From assembly GCA_900708905.1 (NCBI GenBank), contig CAADRB010000008.1:4087033-4151032 (forward strand): DNA of 64,000 bases, written 5' to 3'. Below are positions 15,077-27,635 of the stretch, one piece after another. Below the pieces are notes generated by a model that was not told the DNA's origin, searched no databases, and saw only the letters and a program-made list of their open reading frames with translations. The stretch comes from Hymenolepis diminuta. Taxonomy: Eukaryota; Platyhelminthes; Cestoda; Cyclophyllidea; Hymenolepididae. Made by a program: the position numbers and the translations under genes. Within the stretch, counting starts at the first letter, position 1. Every line of letters begins with the position of its first letter.

Positions 15077-15145
15077 ACCTCTTTCATTGGTTATATCTAA
15101 TGTTTACTGCGGATGCTCATATAAAAGCCTCTATATGCTTATTGG
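15077..15145 (-). promoter_or_regulatory. Putative core promoter and alternative first exon of the calmodulin-like gene
   Basis: Read on the minus strand, a CCAAT box (15141-15145) precedes a TATA-like CTTTTATATG (15117-15126). About 30 bases further on is ATGAAAGAG followed by a perfect donor GTAAGT (ATG at 15087-15085, exon end 15079). That mini-exon ends in phase 0, so it could splice to the exon at 13619 and give a start Met-Lys-Glu-Ala-Ala. It competes with the ATG-only exon at 14952-14954. The elements are visible; their use is inferred. Confidence 0.4.
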
Positions 15146-18116
15146 TCAGAGTAAATGATTCGCCTCACCCAGTTCGAATAAGGCGAATTTCTCGACTTAG
15201 GGTGCGGTCAGTAAGCAGTGATGTGGGCCAATGGAGTATATGAAATGGAATTTGGAGAGAAGGGAAGGAGGGCAGTAAAATAATTCCCTTCTCTAATTGC
15301 TTCTTGTTTTGATCAAGTGACGAAAAAGAATTAGATTTTTAAAGTGGAATTGCTTTTAAGCCAAAAGCCACCCATTTATTATTTAAAATCACACGTGATT
15401 TTGGGAGCATCATCACTAAACATAAAAGTAAAAAATGAAAAATGCAAATTTATTCTCTTAAGTAATAGTGGACAATAACCTATTTTGCTGCCTTTGTTTC
15501 TTGAAGTTGACTATAATCGAATAACCAGATTAGCCTGCGTCAGTACCTAAAAATATTTAGCTTAAAACGTAGTCCATCAACCCAGACGTGACTGAAATTT
15601 ACGAAAACAAAATTTAGTGTAATTTATCCATTAATATTTAATTTTCTTTCCATTTAAGGTGAATAGATAATTACTGAGGTGAACTATTAGCATGCTGTTA
15701 ATACCAGCCAAATGGATACATACTACTGAAGTAATTTTTCAAGATATTTTGTTATATCCTGCATGAAACTACCGGTCACAAATTAATAAGTTTATTTTAG
15801 CTGTCTAATGTGTGAACTCAGGTGTATTAGTATTAAAGAAACATTTAAAATATGACACAAGAAATCGCAAAAGATGCAAATGATGTTAAAACATTAATAT
15901 AATATTGTACATCTAGTCCTCCACAGACCGACAAAAAATTATCAGTGTATGTTCTTACTGAAATAAGATTTGGACATAAAGGAGCAAATTTTTCAATATA
16001 CCATTTGCCAAAAGGTGAAGAAGGTCTATTTCGCTTGATACCAAGAGAAAACCTTTATTTCTAATTTAAAAATGCGTGGTTCCACCACTCCCATGTTTAA
16101 TGATGCTTTAAAATCATTAAGTCCTTCTTAAATATTTATTAATAGAGTATAGTATAGCAGAATGACTTTGAGATCTCTGTAATCACTAAAAAGAGAATGA
16201 AAAGTAATAGTTGAAAGGATCAACTGTTCCTGTTTCGTTGACAGGATTTATATATTCACTGCATATTGCCAAGATACAGTTGAATCAGACCCAGTGCTAG
16301 AGGAAAGTTAATTATTAGTAAATTATTTATTAATTTACATACAACTTACAGCCTCTACATACAAATTAAAGATCTCTCATTATATCATCTTAACCGACTT
16401 CCGGAATCGATCAAGACTGTTGTAATAAGCGTAATCTTTATCAATAAACATCCTATACATAAGTAATATGAAAGGATATAAAGCCTATGAGGCATACTAA
16501 AGAAATAAGAATGGAGAAACGTAAAAATGTTGAGGGTGAAGGGAAGAGGTCATCTAGCCTCCAGACCACGATATTCCACCCCAACCAAGGAATATGAAGA
16601 AATTATATGACCTAGCTAATGGTCAACTTTCTCACATACTTCGTTTAGCATCGCGCCCCATGTTAAACTTCATGCAAGCAAGTACATCCATACAGACTCT
16701 GACTAGGTTGTTCTTCAACATGCTTTTGGGTATACGCTATCAAAATTTCTGGTACAGCGTGCACCCTGGGATAGATCCAATAAGTCCCTGAGAAACCCTC
16801 TGTGGGCCACTAATTGCTCATTCTAGGACAACGCATTAACTCTGCGGTTTTGAGCCATGTTTCTCAACAGATTCGCCCTTCTGTTACCAGTGTGATAACT
16901 TTGGGAAAACTATCCATGCTTATAATCGAATGCTTTTCGGCATTAAGACTAATAACCTCGGCAAAGGAGTGGAAAAATATCTACTTACATCAAGCATTCA
17001 TTATATTTCAGGTAAGGAGAACTGAATACTCGCACGCTATATTTTGATCCAAGAATTATTATATTGGGAAATGGTCTAGAATATTTGTTCAAATGGATTT
17101 ATTTTGGGGGCATAACACATTTCAGGTTAAAGCGTGCTTATATGGAAGTTTCCAGAAATAGTTCTATGTTATCATTTTTCAGGATATTATTTCAAAATCC
17201 TTTTTGATGAATTATTCTGGTTTGATTTGGTTTGGTTTGATTTTTGGTATTGACGAATTATTATTGGGCGTCTCCTTGACAGTTTGAATGTAATTTTACG
17301 TCTTATTGCCCGTACTTTTGCAAATATACGTTAGATGTTCCACTGGAGATTTTATATCCGGTCACTCATTTATTTTTACAATATTTATTGAGAATTGGGA
17401 GAGAAAATGGGAAAATCTTAAACTTCTTCCCATTGGAATATTGTAATAAATTTTTTTTTAATGTGATTCCGTTTTAAATCACTCTTTTTAATTACATAAC
17501 TTATGCCTTAATTAGGGATACGTAAGCTGAATGAAATACCATTCATTCCAATACCATTGAGACTAACAGTTCAAAGAACGGCGTCGGCATCCCAACTTTT
17601 AACCACGACCAATTCGGGTGTACGATCTGTTCTGCAATCAGACTAATTTGAACCTGTCAAACCTAGGAAAAGGCAAATAAATAAAAAACTTAGCTTCTAA
17701 AAACCATAATCTTTTAACATTTTCATTTACTTGTCGGGACAATAATCTTATGTTCTATGAAATTAACAAGGAATAAGTTCGAAGCCATGACAAGATTTGA
17801 ATCTATGCAAAAAGATTAGTTTAAAGACTGAAATCTTCAATTTAGCTTTCTCCCTCCACCAGTAAATATTATACTGAAAGTTGTGTTCCCTGCGCCCACA
17901 GTGAATCATAAATAGGATTTTTCGTTTAAATGTACCAAATATCCATTTAATTTTTCCTACTTTTAACTGTATTTCTTATACCCAAATCAGTAGATACTTG
18001 AGCTGAATTAAAACATTATACTCAAACGTTTATGTGGAGATAAAGAAAGTGTAGTGTTCTACCCTCCCTAGGACAGCAGATTTCCATTTCAAAGCAAGGG
18101 CTCAATCATTGTAGGT

Positions 18117-18140
18117 TATATATATATATATATAAATATA
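18117..18140. repeat. TA dinucleotide microsatellite
   Basis: Nine TA units followed by an interrupted AATATA. The flanks GTAGGTTATA and TTATAACCTT are roughly complementary, so the tract could form a cruciform. Confidence 0.9.
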
Positions 18141-21100
18141 GCAATAACTTATAACCTTGAAGATAATAATGAAATGGCTACAAAATACCTGTTTAGAATA
18201 CGATTGTTTCCTACCTATTTAAATGAGATTTTTTAATCAATGTATAAAATGATTCATTATTTTCTTAAAAAACGGTATTTTATATTATTATAACCCACTG
18301 CAAGGGAAAAACTAGAATTTTTCGCAGTGAGAAAGCAAGTTAAATGAAATAAAAGAAGAGATAAGGAGAGGGGATTAACAGGAAGTTGGGGATAAAGTAG
18401 GGTATCAAAATTGTCATTCTTTAAATAATTTTGAGTATAAGTATAGGTTGAATATAGGTACAGGTATAGTTTACTTTTTTTCAAGCTCCAAAATATATAT
18501 TTCATGATTCGTTCCACCAGCATAAGTAGGCAAACTCTTACGGACGATTCTCAGTACTTATTAACCGCTTGATTAATTACAATGATCGGTCTTACCGCTT
18601 CATTTTCTCTTTTTTCTAAAGGATAATCTTGCATAATTGAGCAGTCTAACTGATCTCGACAAAGCAGAGCTCACAAGAGTTCATCCAAGTTTAACTCAAT
18701 CCGAACGCTTTTTATGTTACTTATTTGAATTAAGTAGACGGAAAATTTCTTCTTCAAATCTGAATGTCTTGAATGAGTAGTACTAACCACTACTCAAACA
18801 CCCTTGGCTTAAAATTTGTGCGTCGGAGACATGCGTAAAAAGAATAGGTTGACTCTAAAACCAATCTTCTTATCTTTTTGCTCTGCTGGATGTGTACTTT
18901 CATATAATTATTCAAAAATCAAGGCAGTTCAACGAAGTGAAGAGAAAATGTTATCATGGGTATGAACCTTAGAACTAAACGTTACAGGTCAAAGATGGAA
19001 TAAATAATCGAAATCAAAGTTATTGTAAGGCGTTGCAAAGCTCTCTCTTCAAACTAGTAAAATTTGCGCAATTTGTATATTCAATACGACCTTTAAATAA
19101 ACGTATTTTTTTCTTATTATTATTTTTCAAACCAAAATGAAAGTTAGAAAGATTGGATTTCAAATTTTCAAAGCGAACGCTAATTTAGTTGTTATAGAGA
19201 TTGCTATTATTACTACTGGTATCTTTCAAACCATTACATTATCGCTCTTTTTATTTTTTGAAAAAATAAGCTACGATAAGGGTGAGTGGGATTAAATAAA
19301 TAACCTATGGGTTTTTGGTGGCCGTATTTTCATGCCATAACCATTTGACCCCTGCGATAATAAAATCTATCCGAATTATCACCAAATTGCACACATATTA
19401 CTAGTAAATAAATATGTCGACTTTACTATATCTGCATTTTTATTAGCTCAAGTTATGATAAGACCATAAGAAGATAGTTAAAAATCCATCAACTACCGCA
19501 AAAATTTTTTTGGGGAGCTAAAACGATTATTTTACTAGAAATCATCTTTCACTTTTGAAAGTTGAATTTAAATGGCTTGAATTTATCAACAAAAAGCGGA
19601 ATTTTAAATGTTTCCGGAAAACAATTATTTCATATGCGTTTAAGTCAAAAATCGAAAACTTAATTTTTGTGTCATATGGATCATTAGATTAAAAATTTGC
19701 GCCAGTTTAAACTTTAGAAAAAATCGATAATTCAGTCAGCATGGTTATGTTGGGCACGGATTGAAAGTGTTCGTTTATTTTATTAGGTTAAAATCTAAAA
19801 ATCTAAATTAAATATCAAAATTTGAGAAAAAACAGTATTAATTATTTGAAATGGAAATTTTGACTGCTGGCGTTTTTTGTAGATGAATATGAATTTAAAT
19901 GGACGCGAAATTTTCACCGATTTCTCAGCTGTGTATTTAAGCGACAAAATGTCCCACAGTTTTCGGTGTCACTTAATTAGTGAAATGACAACGGCCATTT
20001 AGACCAACGACAACACGCACGGCTATAATCCTACCTTGTCCCTTCTACGTGGGAATCCAAAAAAGTGGGGAGAATTTTAAGCAAAATCTTGATGTAATTA
20101 GCCAAACACTTTTAAGAACTGAAGAAGTCACCATTTGTGTAATCGGAACCGTTTAGGCCTGTAGTAAAGATATTTCTTGATAAAATTTCGCATTTGCTTC
20201 TTGCAGTTCATGTGTATGAAGAGTAATTGTTTTTCCAAATAAATTTCGATCATTTACTCAAATCTAGCCGAAATTGTCCACCATTTTCGAAAAACCATGC
20301 ATATGAATCCTATATTCAAATTAATTGGAATAGAATTAACCAACGAAGATGTTTCGGGACTAATCCTTTAACAATATTGCGTGGTTTTATTCGACTAGTA
20401 GGGGGAATGCACTGAAGAATAATTCGTTGGAAAGCAAAATAGTGACTGACAAAATGGCTTAAATAATTCCATTCAGGGGCAATTTTTTCAATACGTGGTT
20501 AAGAATTGAAAAGAGGTGTAGAAAGAGAAAGGTCTAATATAATAGACGTTTTTGCCTTCATCAATTATACCCATGATGCCTGCTTTTTTCACCACTTCAG
20601 TACTTGAAAAATGAATGAGAAAAGAAGTTGTTAAAATGGTTAGATTTTCGAGGCAGAATTCCTCCTTCTCTGTTTAAAATGGCGCCCATTAGTGCATCAG
20701 ACACACTCATTTTCAGGCATTTTGCATCTGCATGCGAGAAATTAATCGATCTTCAATTGGCGATCGATATTTTTGCCAAAGTTATAGTCCAACATACTGG
20801 TGAAATAAAAAAAACAAATAAACTTACGCATAAACAGGTGTTTTAATTAGCTGCAGTGACTTATTCTTTAATTTAATAGATTCACAAAGCTGATCTGATA
20901 ATTTAACGATTTCAACAATTACGTGGTGTTAATTAAGTCGAGAATTTGGGCTGTTAGAGGTGACTGAATGAGAAACATTTCATCTGTTTTTCTTCTCGTT
21001 TCTGAATTATATCAAAAACTGTATAGTGTAATCCCAAATTTGCTACGACCATTTGTTCAATTGAATTGAAGTCTGAATTCTAAGTTAACTTAGAAATCTA

Positions 21101-21689
21101 TTGCATAATTGCTTAGAAATTTCTAAAACATGCTAATTTTAAGTAAATAAATTAACAAATTTTGGAGAGACGACTCGTCGATTATAAGGCATGAGAAATT
21201 AGACGATTAGACGTAACTAAAATGAAGCACTCCGTCTGTTTTCTTTGTTCTTGTTTCCATCCCCCGGAATTTTGTCAAGCACCACCCACGATTATAAGTA
21301 CGCAAATTGAAAACGCTGTAACCACCACGAGTAAATTGGTTCTTTTGGGAAAACAAGTCGAATAATGTGGTGCTATGCGTAACAGCTTGTTGGCTAAGTC
21401 TGGTTAAAGTGTTGTCATCAAAATTCAGACACCAATAAGTCATCTCGCCTTCTGTATGGGAACTTTTACTTAATTAATGAAGCTGATACTTAACGCACAT
21501 ATTTTTTGTAGGTTCCTAAATTCTAACAATAAGAGCGGCTCAAAAGATTACTGCAATTTCATTTCATTCTTAGCGCCAAGTTGTTTTCTTTTCATGATCT
21601 GCTTGAAACAAAAAATGAGAGGAATTAAATGCGGTGATATCGAAGGGATTCATAAATCCGTCAGGGAGGTCATTTTCTCTTGAGGGTTT

Positions 21690-21945
21690 TTGCGTGAGGA
21701 ATTCTCGGCGCGTTGAGGGATTCTGACTGACTGCTTGGGATGTTTAGCATTCCACCAGGCGATTTTGGAAGGAAGAAGAGAGAGAGGAGATTAAACCCTG
21801 CGCTAACCTTTTCACGCGAGTCGGAAGATCAAAGCGCGAAAAGGGGAGTTTTGTGAGAAAAATCGTGTGGTAGATGCGCGCAAGCTTGCATTTACATTAG
21901 CGGTTATCGCTCACGCGTGCTACATTGTGTTGCGACATTTTTTCC
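21690..21945. other. CpG-dense island in AT-rich desert
   Basis: This stretch of about 250 bases carries many CG dinucleotides (for example in TCGGCGCG, CACGCGAGTCGG, AAGCGCG, ATGCGCGC and CACGCGTG), whereas the surrounding kilobases have few. It also has a purine run, GGAAGGAAGAAGAGAGAGAG. It could be a promoter, enhancer or non-coding first exon of an unseen gene. No coding frame was found in it. Confidence 0.5.
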
Positions 21946-23054
21946 ATTTATTGGTTTCAGTGAAAGCAAGTTTGCTCTAAAACCGCATATTCTCGGGTCT
22001 GACTTAAGAAAGTAACGCATTTTAAGTGGTCAAAATATGTTTGATATTATAGTTGCAAGGAAAACACAAATTCAAAGTCTACCTCATTAGCTGATATTTT
22101 TGTAACCTAAATATCTCTGTCAGTAAAAATTGGTCTAGGGAATGTATGATGAGAGAACAATATAGATGGTCAAGTAAATATGTCTATAGACTGCATTTCT
22201 ATACTGTACTAGTTTTTATAATACAAAACAGAAGCATAATATATAGAATAAAATATGCAGTATGAATTTCAGACATAAATTGTAAGTCCTATTTTGTTTA
22301 AATCATGGTATATTCAGTCAAACAAATGGTGTCATAGCTACTAGTAGAAAGAAATATATTCGATTAATTGGACGTCACAAACATAAATTTAATAAGGAAA
22401 CGGGATAAATTCTGAAATTTGAAGCGAATTTTAGTAGACTGAATTAGAAGACCAATATTTTTCAGACTCTCTTGATACCCTGACTTTATTTTCTAGTTCT
22501 ATTTGATCTTCTCCTCTTTATCCATAATGAAAGAGTGTGATTTTTTGTCTTGTCTTGGGTAATAAAAAAAATAAATAGCGTCGAAAACTATCACATAAAT
22601 ATAGTGAAGGTTCCAGAATGGATGAAGTGGCAATTAGATCAATCAATAGTTCAAATGATTAAAAAAATCCCTTAAAATACCAAACTTGGCAGCTATTGGG
22701 AATGATAAACACATAAAAGGTTACCAAAATGTTAAGAAAATATATTAAAAAAGTGATTAGGCGATTTATATCCACTTCAAATCTCAGCCTATACCAAATA
22801 TGCCATTCTGTTATTAAAAGATCAGATGGACGCCCAAGCTTTATCTTATAACAGTTAGATATATGCTGCTATTCTGTTGTAAAAAGAATTTGAATTAGAG
22901 GTTACGGTAAATTACGAATCTTCTACTCTGTCTTAATGCTAATAAGTCTAATTTCGGCAACTATGATCTATCTGCCAGAATTAGATATTACTAGGCTACA
23001 GGGGAGAAAATGGAGGAGTACAGTCACTAAATGTCACCATTAACTAAGCAAAGA

Positions 23055-23090
23055 CTATATATATAATATATATATATTATATTATTTTAT
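23055..23090. repeat. AT-only low-complexity tract
   Basis: Alternating TATATA/ATATTATATT sequence. Palindromic simple repeat with no other feature. Confidence 0.85.
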
Positions 23091-23337
23091 TGATATTTGA
23101 AGATCAAAACCCCGCCGAACACTGATGACAGATTTTGTCCCAAATAAATGCCGAGCTGTCAGGAGTGGCGTGCGGCCGCATATTGATAAGAATGATGGGC
23201 GAATTAGAAACATCATAGGGGTTTTGAGCTTTATTTACCAGAATCATTTCAGTCTCGTAAAGGCAATTAGCCACTTGTATAAGAATTAGCCACTACTCTA
23301 ATACAACTACAGTCAAAATAATTTGGAACACAATGTA

Positions 23338-24608
23338 TCAGGTTGTAACAGAAGTTCTGTTTGGTTTTTGAGCTATGTGTTTAGGGCACGATTACTTCAA
23401 TTTACCTTGTTAATGTTGTATGCTTATCTATGGTAATTAACAAAATAATATTTCTTCTTTTAGATTGTGCCATAATTATCGTAATTAATAACTATTTCTA
23501 GCCCTAATGTACACTCCAAATAAAGAGCATATCAGACATATTTTACTGTTTAAATTTCGTAAAGGAAATACGGCAAGTTTAGCAGCGAAAACACTCAAAG
23601 ACACTTATGGAAATGATATTGTGAATGAAAAACCTGCAGAAGGTGGTTCTCACTTTTCAAAAAGGATGACTTCAGTCTGAAAGACGAACTGAGAGCAGGA
23701 TATTCAAAAAACTCAATTCTGAGCAATTGCAAGTTTCTATCGATGAAAATTCAACCTGCACTACTAGAGAATTGAGCAAAATATTTAACGTAAGCCATAT
23801 GACCATATAGAGGGAAATGAAAAGACTTGACAAAATCTCAAAGGCTGGGAAATGGGCCCCCCACACGATTTGTCAGAAATCAACAAGCAACAGCGTGTGA
23901 CCTATTGTGTTTCACTGCGTTCTCGTGAACTGAACTTCAGGCACCTTTTTTAGACCGAATCATAACTGACAGCAACAAGAAGGGGATTCTTTACAACAAT
24001 GCTAAGCGCAAAAGACAGTCGTGGCTAAGTCGTGGTTCAAAGCCAATTCCACAATCGAGACAATTCGGGACTTTACCCGAAAAATTCTTTTGTGTATGGT
24101 GTGTGTATGATCGGATTTGGAGGGAATTGTTTATTATGAACTGATGGATAACAATCAAAAAATAATATTTGAAGTTGACTGTCAGCAGCTAACTCGTTTG
24201 AAAGCAGTTAGCGGTGGGAAAACGGCCTTCTTTGATCAATCGAAAAGGAATGATTCTGCACCATGACAATGCCAGAGCCCACACTTCAAGACCAACCAAA
24301 AATCTCGTTGAAGAATTTGGCTGGGAGGTCATGCATCATCATCTTTTCATCTTTTCAGGAGCCTACAGAATCATTTACTGGGGCTTCAAAGGCTTACTTC
24401 AAGAGAAGAGGTGGAAATGAAGCTAATTTCTTTTTTGAGTCCAAACTGGCTAAATTCTATGATGAAGGAATGAGAAAGCTTATGGCAAGATGGGAAGATG
24501 TAGTTAATAAAAATATTGACTATGTTGAACACTAAATAAATGTATTTTGGACAAAATTTTCACTTTAATTCAAATTAAAAAATAGAGAGAACTTCTGCTA
24601 CAACCTGA
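23338..24608 (+). mobile_element. Mariner-type DNA transposon, inactivated, with both ends present
   Basis: The left end starts TCAGGTTGTAACAGAAGTTC and the right end, reverse-complemented, starts TCAGGTTGTAGCAGAAGTTC; similarity continues for about 28-35 bases. TA dinucleotides flank both ends (23336-23337 and 24609-24610), as expected for Tc1/mariner insertion. The length of 1271 bases is normal for mariner. The interior encodes a broken transposase on the plus strand. Confidence 0.9.
23507..24535 (+). pseudogene. Mariner transposase pseudogene
   Basis: Remains of a DDE/D transposase that cut and pasted the enclosing element. The N-terminal helix-turn-helix region reads MYTPNKEHIRHILLFKF from 23507 and stops after about 57 codons. 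Later pieces lie in other frames: DFSLKDELRAGYSKNS (near 23670), a stretch matching the mariner ILYDN..R..QW region (near 23980), ILHHDNARAHTSRPTKNL with the second catalytic Asp (near 24250), and a C-terminal FYDEGMRKLMARWEDVV ending at 24535. The first catalytic motif (normally CDEKW) is corrupted and the third Asp motif (normally YSPDL.P.DY) is unrecognisable. Multiple stops and frameshifts mean it cannot make an active enzyme. Confidence 0.9.
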
Positions 24609-27257
24609 TATTTTGTGGGAAGAAGACTGAACTGATTTTCCCTCAAGACACTGAATTTGTACTGAGGATATTTAAAGGATTAGAAGTTTCTTTATTATAA
24701 GTGACGGCTGAAGGTGTAAAGAACAGCGTACGCCAGCAGACTCAAAAAATGCTGGGAGACTTAAAGATCACCTGTGGGATGTTAAGTGCTCATCGTATTT
24801 ACTGGCTTCCAGTCAAGTTGTGGAACTCATGACTATAAATGAATGAATACTTCTTTCACGAAAGTCAGCATCTGGCAGCATTCTTCTCTGGATAGCTTTC
24901 AAAGTTCCTCTGATCTTATTGTCTTCAGAAATCTCAAACTAAGAATTTTGTTGGCAAATGAAACACTGATCACTTCTCTTTTATATCTACGGTATAAACT
25001 TTAACTAATCGTAATAAGTAAACGGACTCCGAAATTAGTAAAATTCAAAATTCCTACATTCAATTAACGTAATTCATTTAATATTTATGTGTTACTGGAA
25101 TCCTTATTGATTAGACAGCTGCGGTAAAGTTGTGACTAATCAAACTCAAGATAACGTCCTCTTAAGAAAGTCAATTCGCTTATGTAGGACTGGATATGTA
25201 TGAAATTATTGGCTGCCTAATTAGCCAATAATTATACAGTTAATTTCTACTGTGGTGGTCCTACATATTTTGGTGTGAGCGTAGAAATCCGATAATCGAT
25301 AATCCAGTGCATGAGGGATGAAGTTTATGGCTTCGCTCGAATGCCTTGAAAATATTCGATTCAGCTTTATGAGAGATTCCTGTAACTGAAACGCTTTTAA
25401 TTAGACAGCTTAGACTGATAAGGCACATAAAGTAATTGATAACGTATTTCAATATAAAGTCCGTTTTAATGCAATTTAACTTAATCGTCTCAAAGGAAAA
25501 GTGCAAACCTAAACACGCTATCGTTAATCAATAAGAGTCTTGGTTTACTTGAAAGTTTATCATACGATTAAGAGGAAAATTTATTGTGTCTAGACAAACT
25601 CATTTTCTAAATTAGTGGCTAAATATCGATCTGAAGATTAAATAGTTTGCGATCAGTAAAAATAGCATATATTCAGTAGGAATTATTCGCAATAAATTTT
25701 GTAGATCTACATAGAATATAGGTGAATAAAGAATAAAATTAAGAGGTAAGAAAGCATGGAGAGACAGTGGTGGTCACAAATGTAGTAGATAATTAGGTGA
25801 CAGAGACTTTTTTGAGTGTAAGAACTAGATATATAGCCACAACAGCTATCTGGATGAAATGAATATGGGAGTTAAGTGGCAGGAGTTGAAGATTAGAGCC
25901 GAGATAGTAGAAACTGTCGTAGCTAACTACTGTAGTTGCAATCAGATTATATTTTCAGAGACAGTTTGAAGACAATGATAAATCTAGATGTACATAAGGG
26001 AGATATGATTCCCAACGTCTTAGAGATTGCCATAACATGACGATATACGCTTGATAATATGGTTATTACACTGCCGACTGATAAATTAACTTTGGGGGAT
26101 TTTCAGGCAGTCCTGGGTGTTGATAATCGTACTTCAAGAGGCGTGACTGAATGGATTTTTAATCAATAGTGTATCAGAGGCTGTTTTATCTCTCGAAACT
26201 AATGTATTTTCATTGGATTTAGAATTAAACGTATCCAGACTCCACCATTGATATTAGAGACTCACAGACACGCATAATCGTTTTTCCAAGCTGAAAGATT
26301 TAACATAAACAGCAGATGTAATAAATACCAATTCAGGCTATCGAGAAATTTCAATCTTTATAACAAGGAAACCTTCAGTACAACACACTTGGGGAGCGCT
26401 CGATTTAGCCAGTTGATTTTTATATAGAAATCACCGATTTAACATAAATGACGGCACTCTATGATGTCGCACGATAATAATTTTCTAAATCGAAGTAGTT
26501 TCCTAGTTATCTCCATGTTGTCATGTCAATGAAAGTGGCTTTAATTAAGGAGTCCACATAGGTCCTCCATGATCTTTTTCGGAGAAGTTTCAGAGGCGTG
26601 ATTGCGTAAGGATCAGAATGTGGAGTTTTAGCTATTGTAGAGGGAAAAAAAATACAATTAGATACAGTTCGTAAGAAAGATACAGGTATGGAGAAACTAT
26701 ATATTTATTTAAATATTATTTTCGCTGGACAGAGATAAGAGTGAAATTTGGATATCCTATGCGTAAAAAATAGTAATTGTGAGGCAGTAATCGGTATCTA
26801 ATAGGAAGCCAGCAAGTTTAACTTTAGGTCGAAAATTCGCGCTTTGAATTAATTAAAATCCCGCAGACAGTTACCATGTCGACCGACATTCTAATCAGTA
26901 TATTGGGGTACTCTGCCTTTCGCATCTTGGTATTAAGTCTAAACCAAATTGTTGCTGTATTGCGGTGGTGGCCAAGCTTTATTTAAGTGTCCTTCTGATC
27001 TTCCTTATTCAAAATATTTGAAATATGTTCTCTTAGATAGCTAGGTCTTGAGCAGCACGAGCTTATAAGATTGGGTTACCCCAACTTCATTGCTACTGAG
27101 TATTTGGTTGGTGTAAGACAAAATTTTCAGCTCTCTCATAATAAATCGATCCTTGTTAATCAACTGTCTATTCTTTTGACTAGTTAGATTAAAAAACCCT
27201 TAGACTTGTAAGAAACTGAATACGCGAAATTAATTTGCGACTCATTAACAAAACTGT

Positions 27258-27365
27258 GATTTGGCAAGTTTAACAGAAATTCCCACAATGTATTGTCTGC
27301 TGTACAACGGAACGTCCATTCATCAATCAGTATAAGTTATCATGGGGAGAAATATTTGGGAACCT
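27258..27365 (+). repeat. Interspersed repeat family A, copy 1
   Basis: Shares TTCCCACAAT, TGTCTGCTGT and CATCAATCAG (27321-27330), in that order, with the copies at 34.3 and 35.5 kb. Heavily diverged; ends approximate. Confidence 0.5.
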
Positions 27366-27619
27366 TGATGTTCTACCCCACCCAAATACAGTGATCACTG
27401 GTTCATTTATCACAGCTTCGCTTTTCTAAGCACCTTGAATAATAGAAAATCAGTTCCAATTGGCTCCAACTTTTTAGGTTAGCGAATGAAATTTTCACCA
27501 TCATGCATAAGAATGTATAAAAAAAATTACTTTGAGATTTCAAATTGGAAGAACAAGCACTTTCCTGCCCAGAAAATTCCGGCTTATAACCAAAGAAGGT
27601 GTCTGGTTATGAATAAGCT

Positions 27620-27635
27620 GGGGGAGGGGGGGGGG
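27620..27635. repeat. Poly-G tract
   Basis: Five G, one A, then ten G. A simple homopolymer tract, prone to length errors in assembly. Confidence 0.9.

Larger units (their letters stand above)
15146..23335. other. Long intergenic stretch
   Basis: No gene recognised. It holds a TA microsatellite at 18117, short TTTGG/TTTGA repeats near 17220-17245, a CpG-dense island at 21690-21945 and an AT-only tract at 23055. The open frames at 16594-16791, 16814-17047, 20628-20846 (plus) and 21207-21443 (minus) have no family signature. Confidence 0.5.

Noticed and set aside
16594..17047. Two neighbouring open frames of 65 and 77 codons
   Set aside because: I looked for a frameshifted transposase or other broken gene, but neither strand gives a family motif.
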